Shown here one piece after another: positions 14,474 to 22,683 of a DNA stretch of 27,018 bases (its first letter is position 1; each line of letters starts with the position of its first letter). The DNA is from Chloroflexota bacterium (GTDB taxonomy: Bacteria; Chloroflexota; Limnocylindria; Limnocylindrales; CSP1-4), in assembly GCA_021790715.1 (NCBI GenBank), contig JAJYGK010000203.1:1-27018 (forward strand), in the 5' to 3' direction. A program made the translations under genes and the position numbers. Below the pieces are notes generated by a model. The model was not told where the DNA came from, ran no database searches, and saw nothing but the letters and a program-made list of their open reading frames with translations.

Positions 14474-15928
14474 ATGCCGCACCCCCGCTTCGAGGCGGTC
14501 AACCTCATCAGCGATCCCGTCCACGGGTACATCGAGCTGACGAAGCGGCTGATGCCCGAGCAGTCGGCACGCGCCGGGTTGCCCGCCGAATCGGCGGCCG
14601 AGGAGGACCTCCTCGACACGCAGTGGCTGCAGCGCATGCGGCGGATCAGCCAGCTCCAGAGCGCCCGCTGGGTCTTCCCGAGCGCGGAGCACTCGCGCTT
14701 CGTCCACGCGCTCGGCGTGATGCACGAGGCCGGGCTGTGGGGCGAGGCGCTCTACCCGACGCTGCGCGAGGTGCTCCGGGCGCTCCCGGCGGCCGGCGAT
14801 GACGGTGGCCCGGAAGGCGGCATCCCGTCCGAGGCCCTGGTGGTCGAGACGCTGCGGGTCGCGGGCCTGCTGCACGACGTCGGGCACGGCCCGTTCGCCC
14901 ACTTCTTCGACGAGCACGTGCTGGTCCGCTGGCCGGCGCCGGCCCATCCGAGCCGGGATCCGGCCAAGCGCCTCACGCACGAGGACCTGGGCCAGGCGAT
15001 CGTCGAGCGCGAGCTGGGGGCGCTGATCGGGCAGCTGCGCCGCGCGCCGGGTTCGGAGCCGGAGCGCGCGGCGTTCGCGCCGGGCGAGCGGATCGACCCG
15101 CGCTGGATCGGGTTCCTGATCTCGAAGCCGCCGCTCGAGGACGCCTCGATGCCGCTCTGGGTGCGGCGCCTGCAGCCCCTGTTCTCGGGCGTCTTCACGG
15201 TCGACAACCTCGACTACGTGCGCCGCGATGCGCTGATGACCGGCGTGGCGGCCGGGCCGGTCGACGCCGACCGGCTGCGCCGCTACGCGTTCATGTCGGA
15301 GCGCGGACTCGCGCTGTACGAGGCGGGGCTGGGCGCGCTCGAGATGTTCCTGACGGCACGGCTGTTCATGTACAACACCGTCTACTTCCACCGCACCGTC
15401 CGCGCCATCGACCTCGACCTGGCCGAGGCGTTCGGGCCCGCGATCGACGCGATCTTCGGCGACCGCAACCCGCTGGACGCGCTCCCCGACTACGTGATGC
15501 TCGACGAGTACGCCCTGCTGCACCAGGCGGCGCTCTGGGCGCGCGGGGAGCACGTGGACGAGCACGCCCTCCCGCGTTCCGGCTGCGTGACGCCGCGCGT
15601 GGCGGAGCTGTGGCGCGGAATCCTGCTGCGCCGGCCCACCTGGCGAGCGGTGCGCGAGGTGCGCCACGACTCGCGCGCCGAGGCGGCACGTGACCGCGTC
15701 GAGCGCGAGCTCAGGGACGCGGTCGGCCGCGCACTGGAGACGGCCCCCGAGCGCTACCGGTTCGACCTGGCCGACATGGATGCGCGCCCCCAGAACCCGC
15801 TGCTCGTGGAGGGCCGGCTGGTCGTGGCGGGCCGCGACGGCTCGCTCGACGTCGCCCCGCTCGGGGAGGTGCTCGGGCGACTTCCCGCGGTGGTCACGGT
15901 CGGCCGCGTCTACGAGCGGCCCGGGTAG
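14474..15928 (+). CDS. HD-domain metal-dependent phosphohydrolase (dGTPase-like family)
   Basis: This 484-residue protein opens with NLISDPVHGYIELTK, the signature start of the YwfO/Aquifex-type HD phosphohydrolases related to dNTPases. Metal ligands of the HD fold are visible: H78 in HSRFVHALGV, H134-D135 in LLHDVGHGPFAH and D244 in VDNLDYVRRDAL. THED (168-171) is also conserved in the family. An acidic, glycine-rich insert (about 106-118) and a basic loop (187-200) are local expansions. The substrate is probably a nucleoside triphosphate, but this is family knowledge, not read from the sequence. The glycosylase gene follows after seven bases, so the pair is likely an operon for nucleotide-pool and base-damage control. 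Confidence 0.93.
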   Translation: MPHPRFEAVNLISDPVHGYIELTKRLMPEQSARAGLPAESAAEEDLLDTQWLQRMRRISQLQSARWVFPSAEHSRFVHALGVMHEAGLWGEALYPTLREVLRALPAAGDDGGPEGGIPSEALVVETLRVAGLLHDVGHGPFAHFFDEHVLVRWPAPAHPSRDPAKRLTHEDLGQAIVERELGALIGQLRRAPGSEPERAAFAPGERIDPRWIGFLISKPPLEDASMPLWVRRLQPLFSGVFTVDNLDYVRRDALMTGVAAGPVDADRLRRYAFMSERGLALYEAGLGALEMFLTARLFMYNTVYFHRTVRAIDLDLAEAFGPAIDAIFGDRNPLDALPDYVMLDEYALLHQAALWARGEHVDEHALPRSGCVTPRVAELWRGILLRRPTWRAVREVRHDSRAEAARDRVERELRDAVGRALETAPERYRFDLADMDARPQNPLLVEGRLVVAGRDGSLDVAPLGEVLGRLPAVVTVGRVYERPG

Positions 15929-15935
15929 CCCGGTC

Positions 15936-16949
15936 ATGCCCGAGCTGCCGGAGATCCAGGCGCTGGCGGCGTTCGTCGAGCGGAGGGCGCGAGGGCGGCG
16001 GATCGCGCGCGTCGAGTTGCTGTCGTTCGCGGCCCTGAAGACGGCGGACCCGCCCCCGTCGGCGCTGGTCGGGCGCACGATCGCCTCGGCCGGACGACGC
16101 GGCAAGTTCCTGCTGATCGAGACCGCCGAGGGGGCGCCTGCGGACGCAGAGGGTCGCGGCGGGAAGGAGGACGCCGCGGGCGGCACGGGCGCGCTCTGGC
16201 TCGCCGTCCACTTCTCCCGCGCGGGCTGGCTCCGCTGGCACGACGCGCCCGTGCCGGGCGGCCCCGGTGCGTCCGGCTCGCCGGCCCGCCCCGGGGCGCC
16301 CGCCGCGCCCGGCTCGTCCGACCTGCGTGCCGTGCCGGCCGGGGCATCCCGCCCGCGTCTCCGCGGAGGGCCCCTGGCGCTGCGCGTGACGCTCGACGAC
16401 GGCGCCGCGTTCGACCTGACCGAGGCGGGCACACAGAAACGCCTGGCGATCCACGTCGTCCGCTCGCCGGAGGCGGTACCGGGGATCGCACGCCTGGGGA
16501 TCGATCCGCTCGATCCCGCGTTCGACGCGGCGACGCTCGGCCGCCTGCTTGCCAGCCGGACCGGCCAGGTCAAGCACCTGCTGGCCGATCAGTCGCTGAT
16601 CGCGGGCGTCGGCAACGCGTACTCGGACGAGGCGCTGCACGCGGCACGCCTCTCGCCCTTCCGCCCGGCCGGCAACCTCACGGCGGAGGAGATCGTGCGG
16701 CTCCACGAGTCCCTGCGCGGCATCCTCGACGAGGCGCTGCGCCGCAACGAGGGCGTGCCCGCGTCGGAGCTCAAGGACGAGAAGCGCTCCGGGATGCGCG
16801 TCCACGGACGGACCGGGCTGCCCTGTCCGGTCTGCGGCGACACGATCCGCGAGGTCTCGTTCGCCGACCGGTCGCTGCAGTACTGCCCCACCTGCCAGAC
16901 CGGCGGCAGACCGCTGGCGGATCGCCGGCTGTCGCGCCTCCTGCGCTGA
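15936..16949 (+). CDS. Fpg/Nei-family DNA glycosylase
   Basis: This bifunctional base-excision glycosylase/AP lyase removes oxidised bases. After the initiator Met it begins PELPEIQAL, giving the catalytic N-terminal proline and Glu3. K57 in GRRGKFLL matches the conserved lysine. The helix-two-turn-helix reads VKHLLADQSLIAGVGNAYSD (212-231) with N227. The zinc finger ligands are C297, C300, C317 and C320, with R312 at the DNA-contacting beta-hairpin (DRSLQYCPTC). At 337 residues it is ~50-60 longer than usual owing to two low-complexity inserts at about 64-84 and 105-143. Whether it prefers 8-oxoguanine (Fpg) or pyrimidines (Nei) cannot be decided. Confidence 0.94.
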   Translation: MPELPEIQALAAFVERRARGRRIARVELLSFAALKTADPPPSALVGRTIASAGRRGKFLLIETAEGAPADAEGRGGKEDAAGGTGALWLAVHFSRAGWLRWHDAPVPGGPGASGSPARPGAPAAPGSSDLRAVPAGASRPRLRGGPLALRVTLDDGAAFDLTEAGTQKRLAIHVVRSPEAVPGIARLGIDPLDPAFDAATLGRLLASRTGQVKHLLADQSLIAGVGNAYSDEALHAARLSPFRPAGNLTAEEIVRLHESLRGILDEALRRNEGVPASELKDEKRSGMRVHGRTGLPCPVCGDTIREVSFADRSLQYCPTCQTGGRPLADRRLSRLLR

Positions 16950-17220
16950 CCGCCTCCGCGCGTCCCGTGGCCCCGTCACCACCACGGCCGTGGCGGGACC
17001 GTGTCCCCGCGGGCTGATGCAGGGTCGCCGGGGAAGCGCGCAAGGATCGCCTGGATGCGCTCGCCGGCATGGCCGACACCTCCATCGCCCGACCGTAGTC
17101 CCGCCGACCGTGCGTTCGGCGCCGACCCGGCCCCGCGATCGTTGCCCGCGCGTTGCGTCGGGGCCGGGATCCGGCCCCCGGCGGCGCTGCCGGACCGCCA
17201 GGGTCGCCGAACCCCCGCCC
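16950..17220. other. Convergent intergenic region with dyads, no gene seen
   Basis: GTCCCG (16962-16967) can pair with CGGGAC (16994-16999), enclosing a 12-bp palindrome CCACGGCCGTGG (16982-16993). As it lies between converging genes it may act as a weak bidirectional terminator. The remainder shows only short frames without recognisable content. Confidence 0.4.
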
Positions 17221-18093
17221 TCAGTCCCCCGATCCGGACCGGGAAACCTCGCCCGCGCGGTACGAGCGGATGACCGCGGTGATGTCGAGGCCCGGCCAGC
17301 GCTGCGAGGTCTCGTCGACCCGCGCCGCGGCCGCCGCCGCGAGAGGCGTCGATGCGCCCGAACGGGCGAAGAGCGCGAGGGCGAGGTTCACGTCCTTGCG
17401 CAGGTCGCGGACCGCGAACATCGCCGGCTCGTGCCGGTCCTCGAGGTACCCGGCCTGCCGCAGTCCGAGCGGGGTCGCCAGCCGCGCGAGGACCCAGAAG
17501 ACGTCGTCCCGGCCGAGGCCGGCGGCCTCGCCCGCCACCTGGAGCTCCGCGGCCTCCACGATGATCGCCGCCAGCATGGCGTTCGAGACGAGCTTGAGGC
17601 GTGCCGCGCTCCCGCTCGGGCCGACGTGCCGGACTTCCCCGAGACGGGACAGGGCCTCGCGGGCCCGGTCCACGTCGGGCGCGCCACCGCCGACGAGCAC
17701 CGCCGCCCGGCCCGCCGCAACGGCCCCCGGCGCGCCGAGGATCGGCGCATCGAGCAGCCGGCCGCCGGTCTCCTCGACCCGCGGGAGCAGTTCCTCCACC
17801 AGGTCGGGGCCGGCGGTGCTCATCTCCACGTAGAGCGCCGGCTCGCGGGCGGAGAGCGCGCCCGACGAACCGAGGTACGCGGCGCGCACCGCGTCGGGGC
17901 CGGTCAGGCTGCTGACCACGATCTCCGCGCCGCGCACGGCATCGGCGGGCGTGGCGGCGACGCGGCCGATCCCCAGGCCCTCCGCGCGCGAGCGCGTGCG
18001 GTTCCAGAGCGCGATGTCGGGATCGATGGCGGCGAGGCGACCGGCGATCGCGCGCCCCATCTTCCCGGTGCCGAGCACCGCCAGGCGGGTCAT
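17221..18093 (-). CDS. NAD(P)-dependent beta-hydroxyacid dehydrogenase-like reductase
   Basis: This 290-residue member of the 6-phosphogluconate/3-hydroxyisobutyrate dehydrogenase family has the Rossmann motif VLGTGKMGRAIAGRL (6-20). The substrate-binding block reads DAPILGAPGAVAAGRAAVLVGG (split here as DAPILGAPG and AVAAGRAAVLVGG, 115-136). The catalytic lysine is K167 in ARLKLVSNAML, with N171 four residues later. NRT at 31-33 after the second strand suggests NADP preference, as in GLYR/HIBADH-like enzymes. ATG 18093 overlaps the aldo/keto reductase stop by four bases, so the two are translationally coupled. The substrate is unknown; a small semialdehyde or hydroxyacid is plausible. Confidence 0.9.
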   Translation of the reverse strand: MTRLAVLGTGKMGRAIAGRLAAIDPDIALWNRTRSRAEGLGIGRVAATPADAVRGAEIVVSSLTGPDAVRAAYLGSSGALSAREPALYVEMSTAGPDLVEELLPRVEETGGRLLDAPILGAPGAVAAGRAAVLVGGGAPDVDRAREALSRLGEVRHVGPSGSAARLKLVSNAMLAAIIVEAAELQVAGEAAGLGRDDVFWVLARLATPLGLRQAGYLEDRHEPAMFAVRDLRKDVNLALALFARSGASTPLAAAAAARVDETSQRWPGLDITAVIRSYRAGEVSRSGSGD

Positions 18094-19133
18094 GACCGTG
18101 CCTCCATCGACGGCTGCGGTGCCGGCGTCGAGGGCTGCCGCGGGCCCGACCCGGCCTGCGTGCGCTCCAGCGCCCGTCCGATCTCGGCCAGGTCCTCGCC
18201 GGTGAGCGAGAACGACGCGGCCGGAACCCAGCCGTCGACCTGGGAGGCGGACCGCGCACCGACGATCGCCCCGCTGACGCCCGGCCAGGACAGCGTCCAC
18301 GCGACCGCCACGGCGGCCACGGTCGTGTCGTGCCGCCGGGCGACCGGCCGGAGCGCGTCGCGGAGCGCGACGTTGGCGGACAGCGCGGGCTCGTTGAACT
18401 GCGCGTTGCGCCGCCGCCAGTCTTTCTCGTCCATGCGCGCCACGCGCTCGGCCGAGAACGTGTCGGTCAGGATCCCCGACTGCATCGGGCTGTAGACGAT
18501 GACGCCCGTCCGGTGCGCCTCCGCCCACGGGATGACGTCGGCGCCGGCACCGCGCCGGACCAGGGAGAACGGCGGCTGGAGCGAATCGACGTGGCGGATC
18601 GCCTCGCAGCGCTCCAGCAGGGCCGTGTCGAAGTTCGCGACGCCGATCGCGCGGACCTTCCCCTCCTCGACGAACCGCGCCATCTCGCCCCACGAATCCT
18701 CGACGGGCGTGTCCGTCTGGTCGGGCCAGTGGAACTGGTACAGGTCGATCCGTTCGACGCCGAGCCGCCGGAGCGATGCCTCCAGTTCGCGCCGAACGGA
18801 CGCCGGCTGGAGGGTGCGCCGGGGATCCTCGAACGGGCGCGACCGGTCCGGGATCATTCCGCACTTCGTGAAGACGAGCGGCCGGTCCGCCTCGGGGGTC
18901 TCGCGGAGCGCGCGGCCCACGACCTCCTCGGAGTGGCCGAGGCCGTAGATCGCGGCCGTGTCGATCCAGTTCACGCCGAGGTCGACCGCGCGGCGGATCG
19001 CCGCGACGGAGGCGTCGTCGTCCTGGGGGCCCCATCCGTAGGCCCATTCGCCTCCACCGATCGCCCAGGCGCCGAACCCGACCGTCGTGATGTCCATGCC
19101 GCTCGAACCGAGCGGCCTCGTGGCAAGCGCCAT
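18090..19133 (-). CDS. Aldo/keto reductase
   Basis: This 347-residue TIM-barrel oxidoreductase starts at ATG 19133 with GGAAGGAG eight bases upstream. The catalytic tetrad is D58 and Y63 in WIDTAAIYGLGHSEE, K90 in VFTKCG and H135 in LYQFHWPD. The Gly-rich opening GFGAWAIGGGEWAYGWG is typical of the YajO/AKR11-12-type group that acts on sugars and small aldehydes. The C-terminal NADPH-binding segment is GAIVGARSASQ. The last ~25 residues are a Pro/Ser-rich tail. It is the first gene of a coupled pair and lies downstream of a zinc alcohol dehydrogenase. Confidence 0.93.
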   Translation of the reverse strand: MALATRPLGSSGMDITTVGFGAWAIGGGEWAYGWGPQDDDASVAAIRRAVDLGVNWIDTAAIYGLGHSEEVVGRALRETPEADRPLVFTKCGMIPDRSRPFEDPRRTLQPASVRRELEASLRRLGVERIDLYQFHWPDQTDTPVEDSWGEMARFVEEGKVRAIGVANFDTALLERCEAIRHVDSLQPPFSLVRRGAGADVIPWAEAHRTGVIVYSPMQSGILTDTFSAERVARMDEKDWRRRNAQFNEPALSANVALRDALRPVARRHDTTVAAVAVAWTLSWPGVSGAIVGARSASQVDGWVPAASFSLTGEDLAEIGRALERTQAGSGPRQPSTPAPQPSMEARS

Positions 19134-19345
19134 GCGCCGACTCCTTCCCGTGCTCGGGGGTCGCGACCCGGCCGCCGGTGATGGTGCGGCGGGCGCGGGG
19201 GCTTCGTCCTGTATCGCTCGTGGTGACGATACCGGAGCGGCGGCCGGAGCCCGCCCGGGCCGCCCTTCCGCCGGGGGCCGTGCAGGCCCCGCTTCGGCCG
19301 CTGCCCGCGCAGCCCCCTTCGGCCGGACAGGGCCGGCGAACTCGG
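19134..19345. other. Intergenic region with an inverted repeat
   Basis: GTATCG (19211-19216) and CGATAC (19227-19232) form a 6-bp dyad with a 10-bp spacer upstream of the aldo/keto reductase. On the minus strand TATCGT (19231-19226), inside the dyad, could be a -10 box. No gene is supported here. Confidence 0.3.
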
Positions 19346-20359
19346 TCAGGCCGCCGGCGATCCCGGCGGCAGGAGCACGAAGGCGCCCTCCACGCGACCT
19401 GCCTCGAGCCGCACGAGCGCGTCGTTGCCGGCCTCGAGGGGCAGCGGCTCGACGGCGGTCCGGATCGGGATCTCGGCGGCCAGCGCCAGGAACTCCCGCG
19501 CGTCCTGCCGCGTGAAGTTCGCCACGCTCCGGATCGACCGTTCCCACCAGAGCAGGTCGTAGGGGAACTCCGGGATGCGGTCGAGGTGGATCGCGTTGAT
19601 CGCCACCGTGCCGCCGCGGTCGAGCGCGCGCAGCGCCGCGACCACCACGTCCCCTGCCGGCGCGAAGGTCACGACGGCCTGCAGCGGGACCGGCGGCAGG
19701 GCATCGTAGCCGCCCGCCCAGCGCGCCCCGAGTTCCAGCGCCCGCCGTTGCTCGCGTTCCGAGCGCGTGCAGACGTAGACCTCGCAGCCCCAGTGCACCG
19801 CCACCTGGATCGCGAGCGAGGCGGACGCGCCGAACCCGTACAGGCCGAGGCGTCCGCCGGGCCGGATCCCGCAGACCTTGAGCGAGCGATACCCGATGAT
19901 CCCGCCGCACAGGAGCGGGGCGGCATCCAGGTCGGCGAAGGTGTCGGGCAGCCGGAGTGCGAAGTCGGCGCGCGCGGTCATGTGCTCGGCGTACCCGCCG
20001 TCCCGGTCCCACCCGGTGAACCGGGCCTCCGGGCAGAGGTTCTCGCGCCCGGTCGTGCAGAACTCGCAGTGCCCGCAGGCGCCCGCGAGCCAGGCGACGC
20101 CGGCGCGATCGCCGACACGCCACTCCTCCACTCCCGACCCGACGGCCTCGACGACGCCGGTGACCTGGTGTCCCGGCACGACGGGCATCCGCCGCGCGGG
20201 CACGTCGCCCTCGGCGATCTGCAGGTCGGTGCGGCAGACGGCGCAGGCGGTCACGCGGAGCCGGATCTCCCCGGGCCCCGGCTCCGGCACGGCGAGGTCG
20301 GCGGGGTGGAGCGGATGGTCGGCCGCCGGGGCCGGACGTTCGACGACGAGTGCACGCAT
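19346..20359 (-). CDS. Zinc-dependent alcohol dehydrogenase (MDR family)
   Basis: This 337-residue medium-chain dehydrogenase has catalytic zinc ligands C42 (ACAVCRTDL), H64 (VPGHQVTG) and C151 (PLLCGGIIGYR). The usual Glu after H64 is Gln. Four structural zinc cysteines (C95, C98, C101, C109) sit in CGHCEFCTTGRENLC. The coenzyme motif is GLYGFGASAS. The pattern matches the mycobacterial AdhA-like group. I choose ATG 20359 (MRALVVERP) rather than a codon nine residues earlier, because homologous sequence begins there and a GATAGT box lies exactly six bases upstream. It probably oxidises alcohols or reduces aldehydes with NAD(P)(H); specificity is unknown. Confidence 0.94.
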   Translation of the reverse strand: MRALVVERPAPAADHPLHPADLAVPEPGPGEIRLRVTACAVCRTDLQIAEGDVPARRMPVVPGHQVTGVVEAVGSGVEEWRVGDRAGVAWLAGACGHCEFCTTGRENLCPEARFTGWDRDGGYAEHMTARADFALRLPDTFADLDAAPLLCGGIIGYRSLKVCGIRPGGRLGLYGFGASASLAIQVAVHWGCEVYVCTRSEREQRRALELGARWAGGYDALPPVPLQAVVTFAPAGDVVVAALRALDRGGTVAINAIHLDRIPEFPYDLLWWERSIRSVANFTRQDAREFLALAAEIPIRTAVEPLPLEAGNDALVRLEAGRVEGAFVLLPPGSPAA

Positions 20360-20365
20360 GCGCCG

Positions 20366-20371
20366 ACTATC
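20366..20371 (-). promoter_or_regulatory. Leaderless -10 box of the zinc alcohol dehydrogenase
   Basis: The minus strand reads GATAGT, CGGCGC, ATG. The hexamer matches TATAAT at four positions with the common six-base gap. Confidence 0.4.
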
Positions 20372-20419
20372 CTCCCCCGCGGTCAACGCGGCAAGCCGAC
20401 CCGCATGGAGCAGCCCGGC

Positions 20420-20824
20420 TCAGGCGCCCCGGTCGGGACCCCGGGCGACCAGCACCACCAGCAGGACCGTCGTCTCGACGACGTCCACGCCGGCGATCAC
20501 GAGCGCGATCACGACCGGCACGGCCTGTCCCACGAGCCACCCGAGCGCGGCCGCGAACGCCGCCACGGCGAGGAACACGAACCGCACGCCGCGGACCAGC
20601 CCGGCCGGCTCGGGCGACCCGGAGAGCCGCTCGAGCGCCTGGAGCAGCCAGGCCACCCCGAGCAGGAACGCCGCGGCGGAGAGCAGCAGGCGCAGGATCG
20701 GCGGGGGTGCCAGCACGGCGCGCGCGAAGACGTCGGACCACCCGGCCAGCGTCCCGACGGCGAGCGCCAGCAGCCCGATCGCCAGTGTCGCCGCGTTCGA
20801 GCGCAGGAAGTCGCGCGCTGACAT
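20420..20824 (-). CDS. Small four-span membrane protein, unknown function
   Basis: No family is recognised. The 134-residue protein begins MSARDFLRS and has four hydrophobic stretches, at about 11-28, 41-60, 75-95 and 101-125, with a short charged loop (ERLSGSPEP) in the middle. It ends ARGPDRGA. The frame is open further upstream to 20917, but that extension has no membrane or family character. ATG 20824 is favoured because CACACT lies exactly six bases upstream. It is divergent from the toast-rack/PspC pair and may belong to the same envelope function, which is only positional inference. Confidence 0.7.
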   Translation of the reverse strand: MSARDFLRSNAATLAIGLLALAVGTLAGWSDVFARAVLAPPPILRLLLSAAAFLLGVAWLLQALERLSGSPEPAGLVRGVRFVFLAVAAFAAALGWLVGQAVPVVIALVIAGVDVVETTVLLVVLVARGPDRGA

Positions 20825-20830
20825 GCCACG

Positions 20831-20836
20831 AGTGTG
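20831..20836 (-). promoter_or_regulatory. Possible leaderless -10 box of the small membrane protein
   Basis: The minus strand reads CACACT, CGTGGC, ATG. It is one base off the TACACT seen before two other starts in this window. Confidence 0.35.
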
Positions 20837-20998
20837 CCAGTCGGCCGGCCGCAGCGGCGGGATCGGGCACCCGGGGACACGTGCCGAACGGGTCTGGCCC
20901 CCGGCTTGCGCCCTCAATTACGCTCGGATCGCCCATCGCATGCGTCGCGTCACCGTCCCCGCGTTCGTGGCCGGAATGGAGAGGGAGGATCACGACAG

Positions 20999-21985
20999 GT
21001 GCGGATCGACCGCAGGTTCCTCGGCTGGGGAATCTTCTTCATCGCACTCGGAGGGGTGCCGCTGCTGGTCCGCCAGGGCCTGGTGGCCCAGTCCACCGCC
21101 GGCGATGCGTGGCGGCTCTGGCCGCTGGTCATCGTCGGGATCGGCGTCGGCATCCTCCTGCGGCGCACGCCTGCCGCCGTCGCGGGCGGCATGCTCGTCG
21201 CGGCGACCTTCGGGATCGTGTTCGGCGGGTTGCTCGCGTCCGGGCCCGATCTCGGCAACGTCGCTGGATGCGGAAACCCGAACGTCACGGGTCCGATCGT
21301 CGCGAGCCAGGGGAGCGGGACGTTCTCCAGCACCGGGACGGCCCGCATCCAGATGGACTGCGGCGTCCTGACCGTGGACACCCAACCCGGCAGCGGCTGG
21401 TCCTTCCAGGGCCGGGATCCCCAGGGCGGGGCGGCCGTGGTCGACCAGTCCGGCAGCTCGTTCGGCATCGCCGCACCCGCCCGGTCGGACGCATTCTGGA
21501 ACGTGACCGGAGCGCACAATCGGACCTGGACGGTGACCCTGCCGACGACACCGCAGATCGATCTCACCGTCGGTGTGAACGCCGGCTCGGGTCACCTCGA
21601 CCTGGCCGGTGCCAACCTCGCCAGCCTCGACTCGGAGGTGAACGCCGGAGACGCCAGCATCGATCTCTCGCACGCGACGGTCGCCGCGATCCAGGTGCAC
21701 GTCAACGCGGGCTCGGCCAGGGTGAACCTCCCCGCATCGTCGAGCACGGCCGGCTCGCTCTCGGTGAACGCCGGCTCGCTCGACCTGTGCGCACCCGCCG
21801 CCAGCGGGATCAGGATCCGGGTATCCGGCGCGCTCTCGTCCACGGACTTCGCCGCGAACGGGTTCGCGCACAGCGGCGACACGTGGACGAGCCCGAACTA
21901 CTCGAGCGCCGGCAACCGGATCGACCTGCAGCTCGACGCCAATCTCGCCTCCGTCAACCTCGATCCGGCAGGGGGATGCCAGTGA
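20999..21985 (+). CDS. Membrane protein with LiaI/LiaF-like spans and toast-rack beta-solenoid domain
   Basis: This 328-residue protein begins at GTG 20999 with GGGAGGA nine bases upstream. Two or three membrane spans (about 7-25, 41-54 and 60-80) resemble the DUF5668/LiaF transmembrane region. The extracytoplasmic remainder is beta-rich. VNAG recurs at residues 193, 214, 235 and 256, exactly 21 residues apart, each followed by a short strand, as expected of a DUF4097/DUF2154-type solenoid. In LiaF, YvlB and similar proteins this arrangement belongs to envelope-stress sensing. C91, C121 and C264 could form disulfides. The PspC gene overlaps its stop codon, so the two are co-translated and likely act together at the membrane. 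Confidence 0.88.
   Translation: MRIDRRFLGWGIFFIALGGVPLLVRQGLVAQSTAGDAWRLWPLVIVGIGVGILLRRTPAAVAGGMLVAATFGIVFGGLLASGPDLGNVAGCGNPNVTGPIVASQGSGTFSSTGTARIQMDCGVLTVDTQPGSGWSFQGRDPQGGAAVVDQSGSSFGIAAPARSDAFWNVTGAHNRTWTVTLPTTPQIDLTVGVNAGSGHLDLAGANLASLDSEVNAGDASIDLSHATVAAIQVHVNAGSARVNLPASSSTAGSLSVNAGSLDLCAPAASGIRIRVSGALSSTDFAANGFAHSGDTWTSPNYSSAGNRIDLQLDANLASVNLDPAGGCQ
21575..21790 (+). repeat. 63-bp-period repeat encoding the beta-solenoid
   Basis: GTGAACGCCGG or close variants begin at 21575, 21638, 21701 and 21764, 63 bp apart. Each encodes VNAG. The four copies differ between these anchors, so the repeat is old and constrained by protein structure rather than recent duplication. Confidence 0.8.
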
Positions 21986-22662
21986 ACGACCGGCTGTACC
22001 GGTCCAGCACGGACCGGGTCTTCTCGGGCCTCTGCGGAGGCATGGCCGAGCACTTCGACCTCGACCCGTCGCTCGTCCGACTCGCGTGGGTGGTGCTCGG
22101 CATCCTGACGGGTATCTTCCCGCTGCTGATCGTGTACATCGTCATGGCGATGGTGGTTCCCGAGGAGCCTCCGGCGGGCGCCCCGGGATGGCCCGGCTGG
22201 GGTCCGATGTGGGGGCCCGGAGGGCAGGGCACCCCGGGGACGCCGGACTCCGGGACGGCCCCCGGGAGCGGCACGGGCCCGGGCGGCGAGCCGTCGGGCG
22301 CGCCGGCGGACACGACCGGGGCCGGCGGCCAGGGGGGCGCTGCAGGTGATGCATCCGGCGCGGGTCCGGGGACCTGGGGCAACTGGGGGCCTCCGCCTCC
22401 ACCGCCACCGCCCGGTGCCGACTGGCACACGCAGCGCGCCTACTGGCGCGCCCAGCGTCGCGCGCAGCGCGCCTACTGGCGCAGCCAGCGGTGGGGCGGG
22501 GACGCGAGCATGGCCGGGCTCGTCTTCGGCGTGATCCTCGTGGTCGTGGGCGGGATCTTCCTGCTCCAGCAGGCGGTCCCGTCCTTCGACGTGTCGCTCG
22601 TCTGGCCGGCCGCCCTCATCGTCATCGGCGCCGCGCTGCTGGCGGGTGCGTTCCGGCGCTGA
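21982..22662 (+). CDS. PspC-domain protein with C-terminal LiaI-like membrane hairpin
   Basis: This 226-residue protein has an N-terminal PspC domain (about 2-60) including RVFSGLCGGMAEHFDLDP and the span GILTGIFPLLIVYIVMAMVV followed by PEEPP. A ~95-residue Gly/Pro/Ala-rich linker follows, with PPPPPPPP and a repeated RAYWR-AQR unit. Two C-terminal spans (GLVFGVILVVVGGIFLLQQ and LVWPAALIVIGAALLAGAF) have the DUF5668/LiaI look. PspC proteins take part in phage-shock or envelope-stress sensing. I prefer GTG 21982, which overlaps the upstream stop as GTGA and has AGGGGG six bases before it. ATG 21976 would add two residues but overlap that ribosome site. Confidence 0.9.
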   Translation: MNDRLYRSSTDRVFSGLCGGMAEHFDLDPSLVRLAWVVLGILTGIFPLLIVYIVMAMVVPEEPPAGAPGWPGWGPMWGPGGQGTPGTPDSGTAPGSGTGPGGEPSGAPADTTGAGGQGGAAGDASGAGPGTWGNWGPPPPPPPPGADWHTQRAYWRAQRRAQRAYWRSQRWGGDASMAGLVFGVILVVVGGIFLLQQAVPSFDVSLVWPAALIVIGAALLAGAFRR

Positions 22663-22683
22663 GCGCAGCGAGCGGCCGCGCGG

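Noticed and set aside
14309..16573. Long minus-strand open frame of ~750 codons
   Set aside because: It is antisense to the HD and Fpg/Nei genes, whose active-site motifs are intact; its translation is low-complexity and unrecognisable.
20825..20917. 31-residue upstream extension of the small membrane protein
   Set aside because: It lacks membrane character, and the six-base-spaced CACACT box favours ATG 20824.
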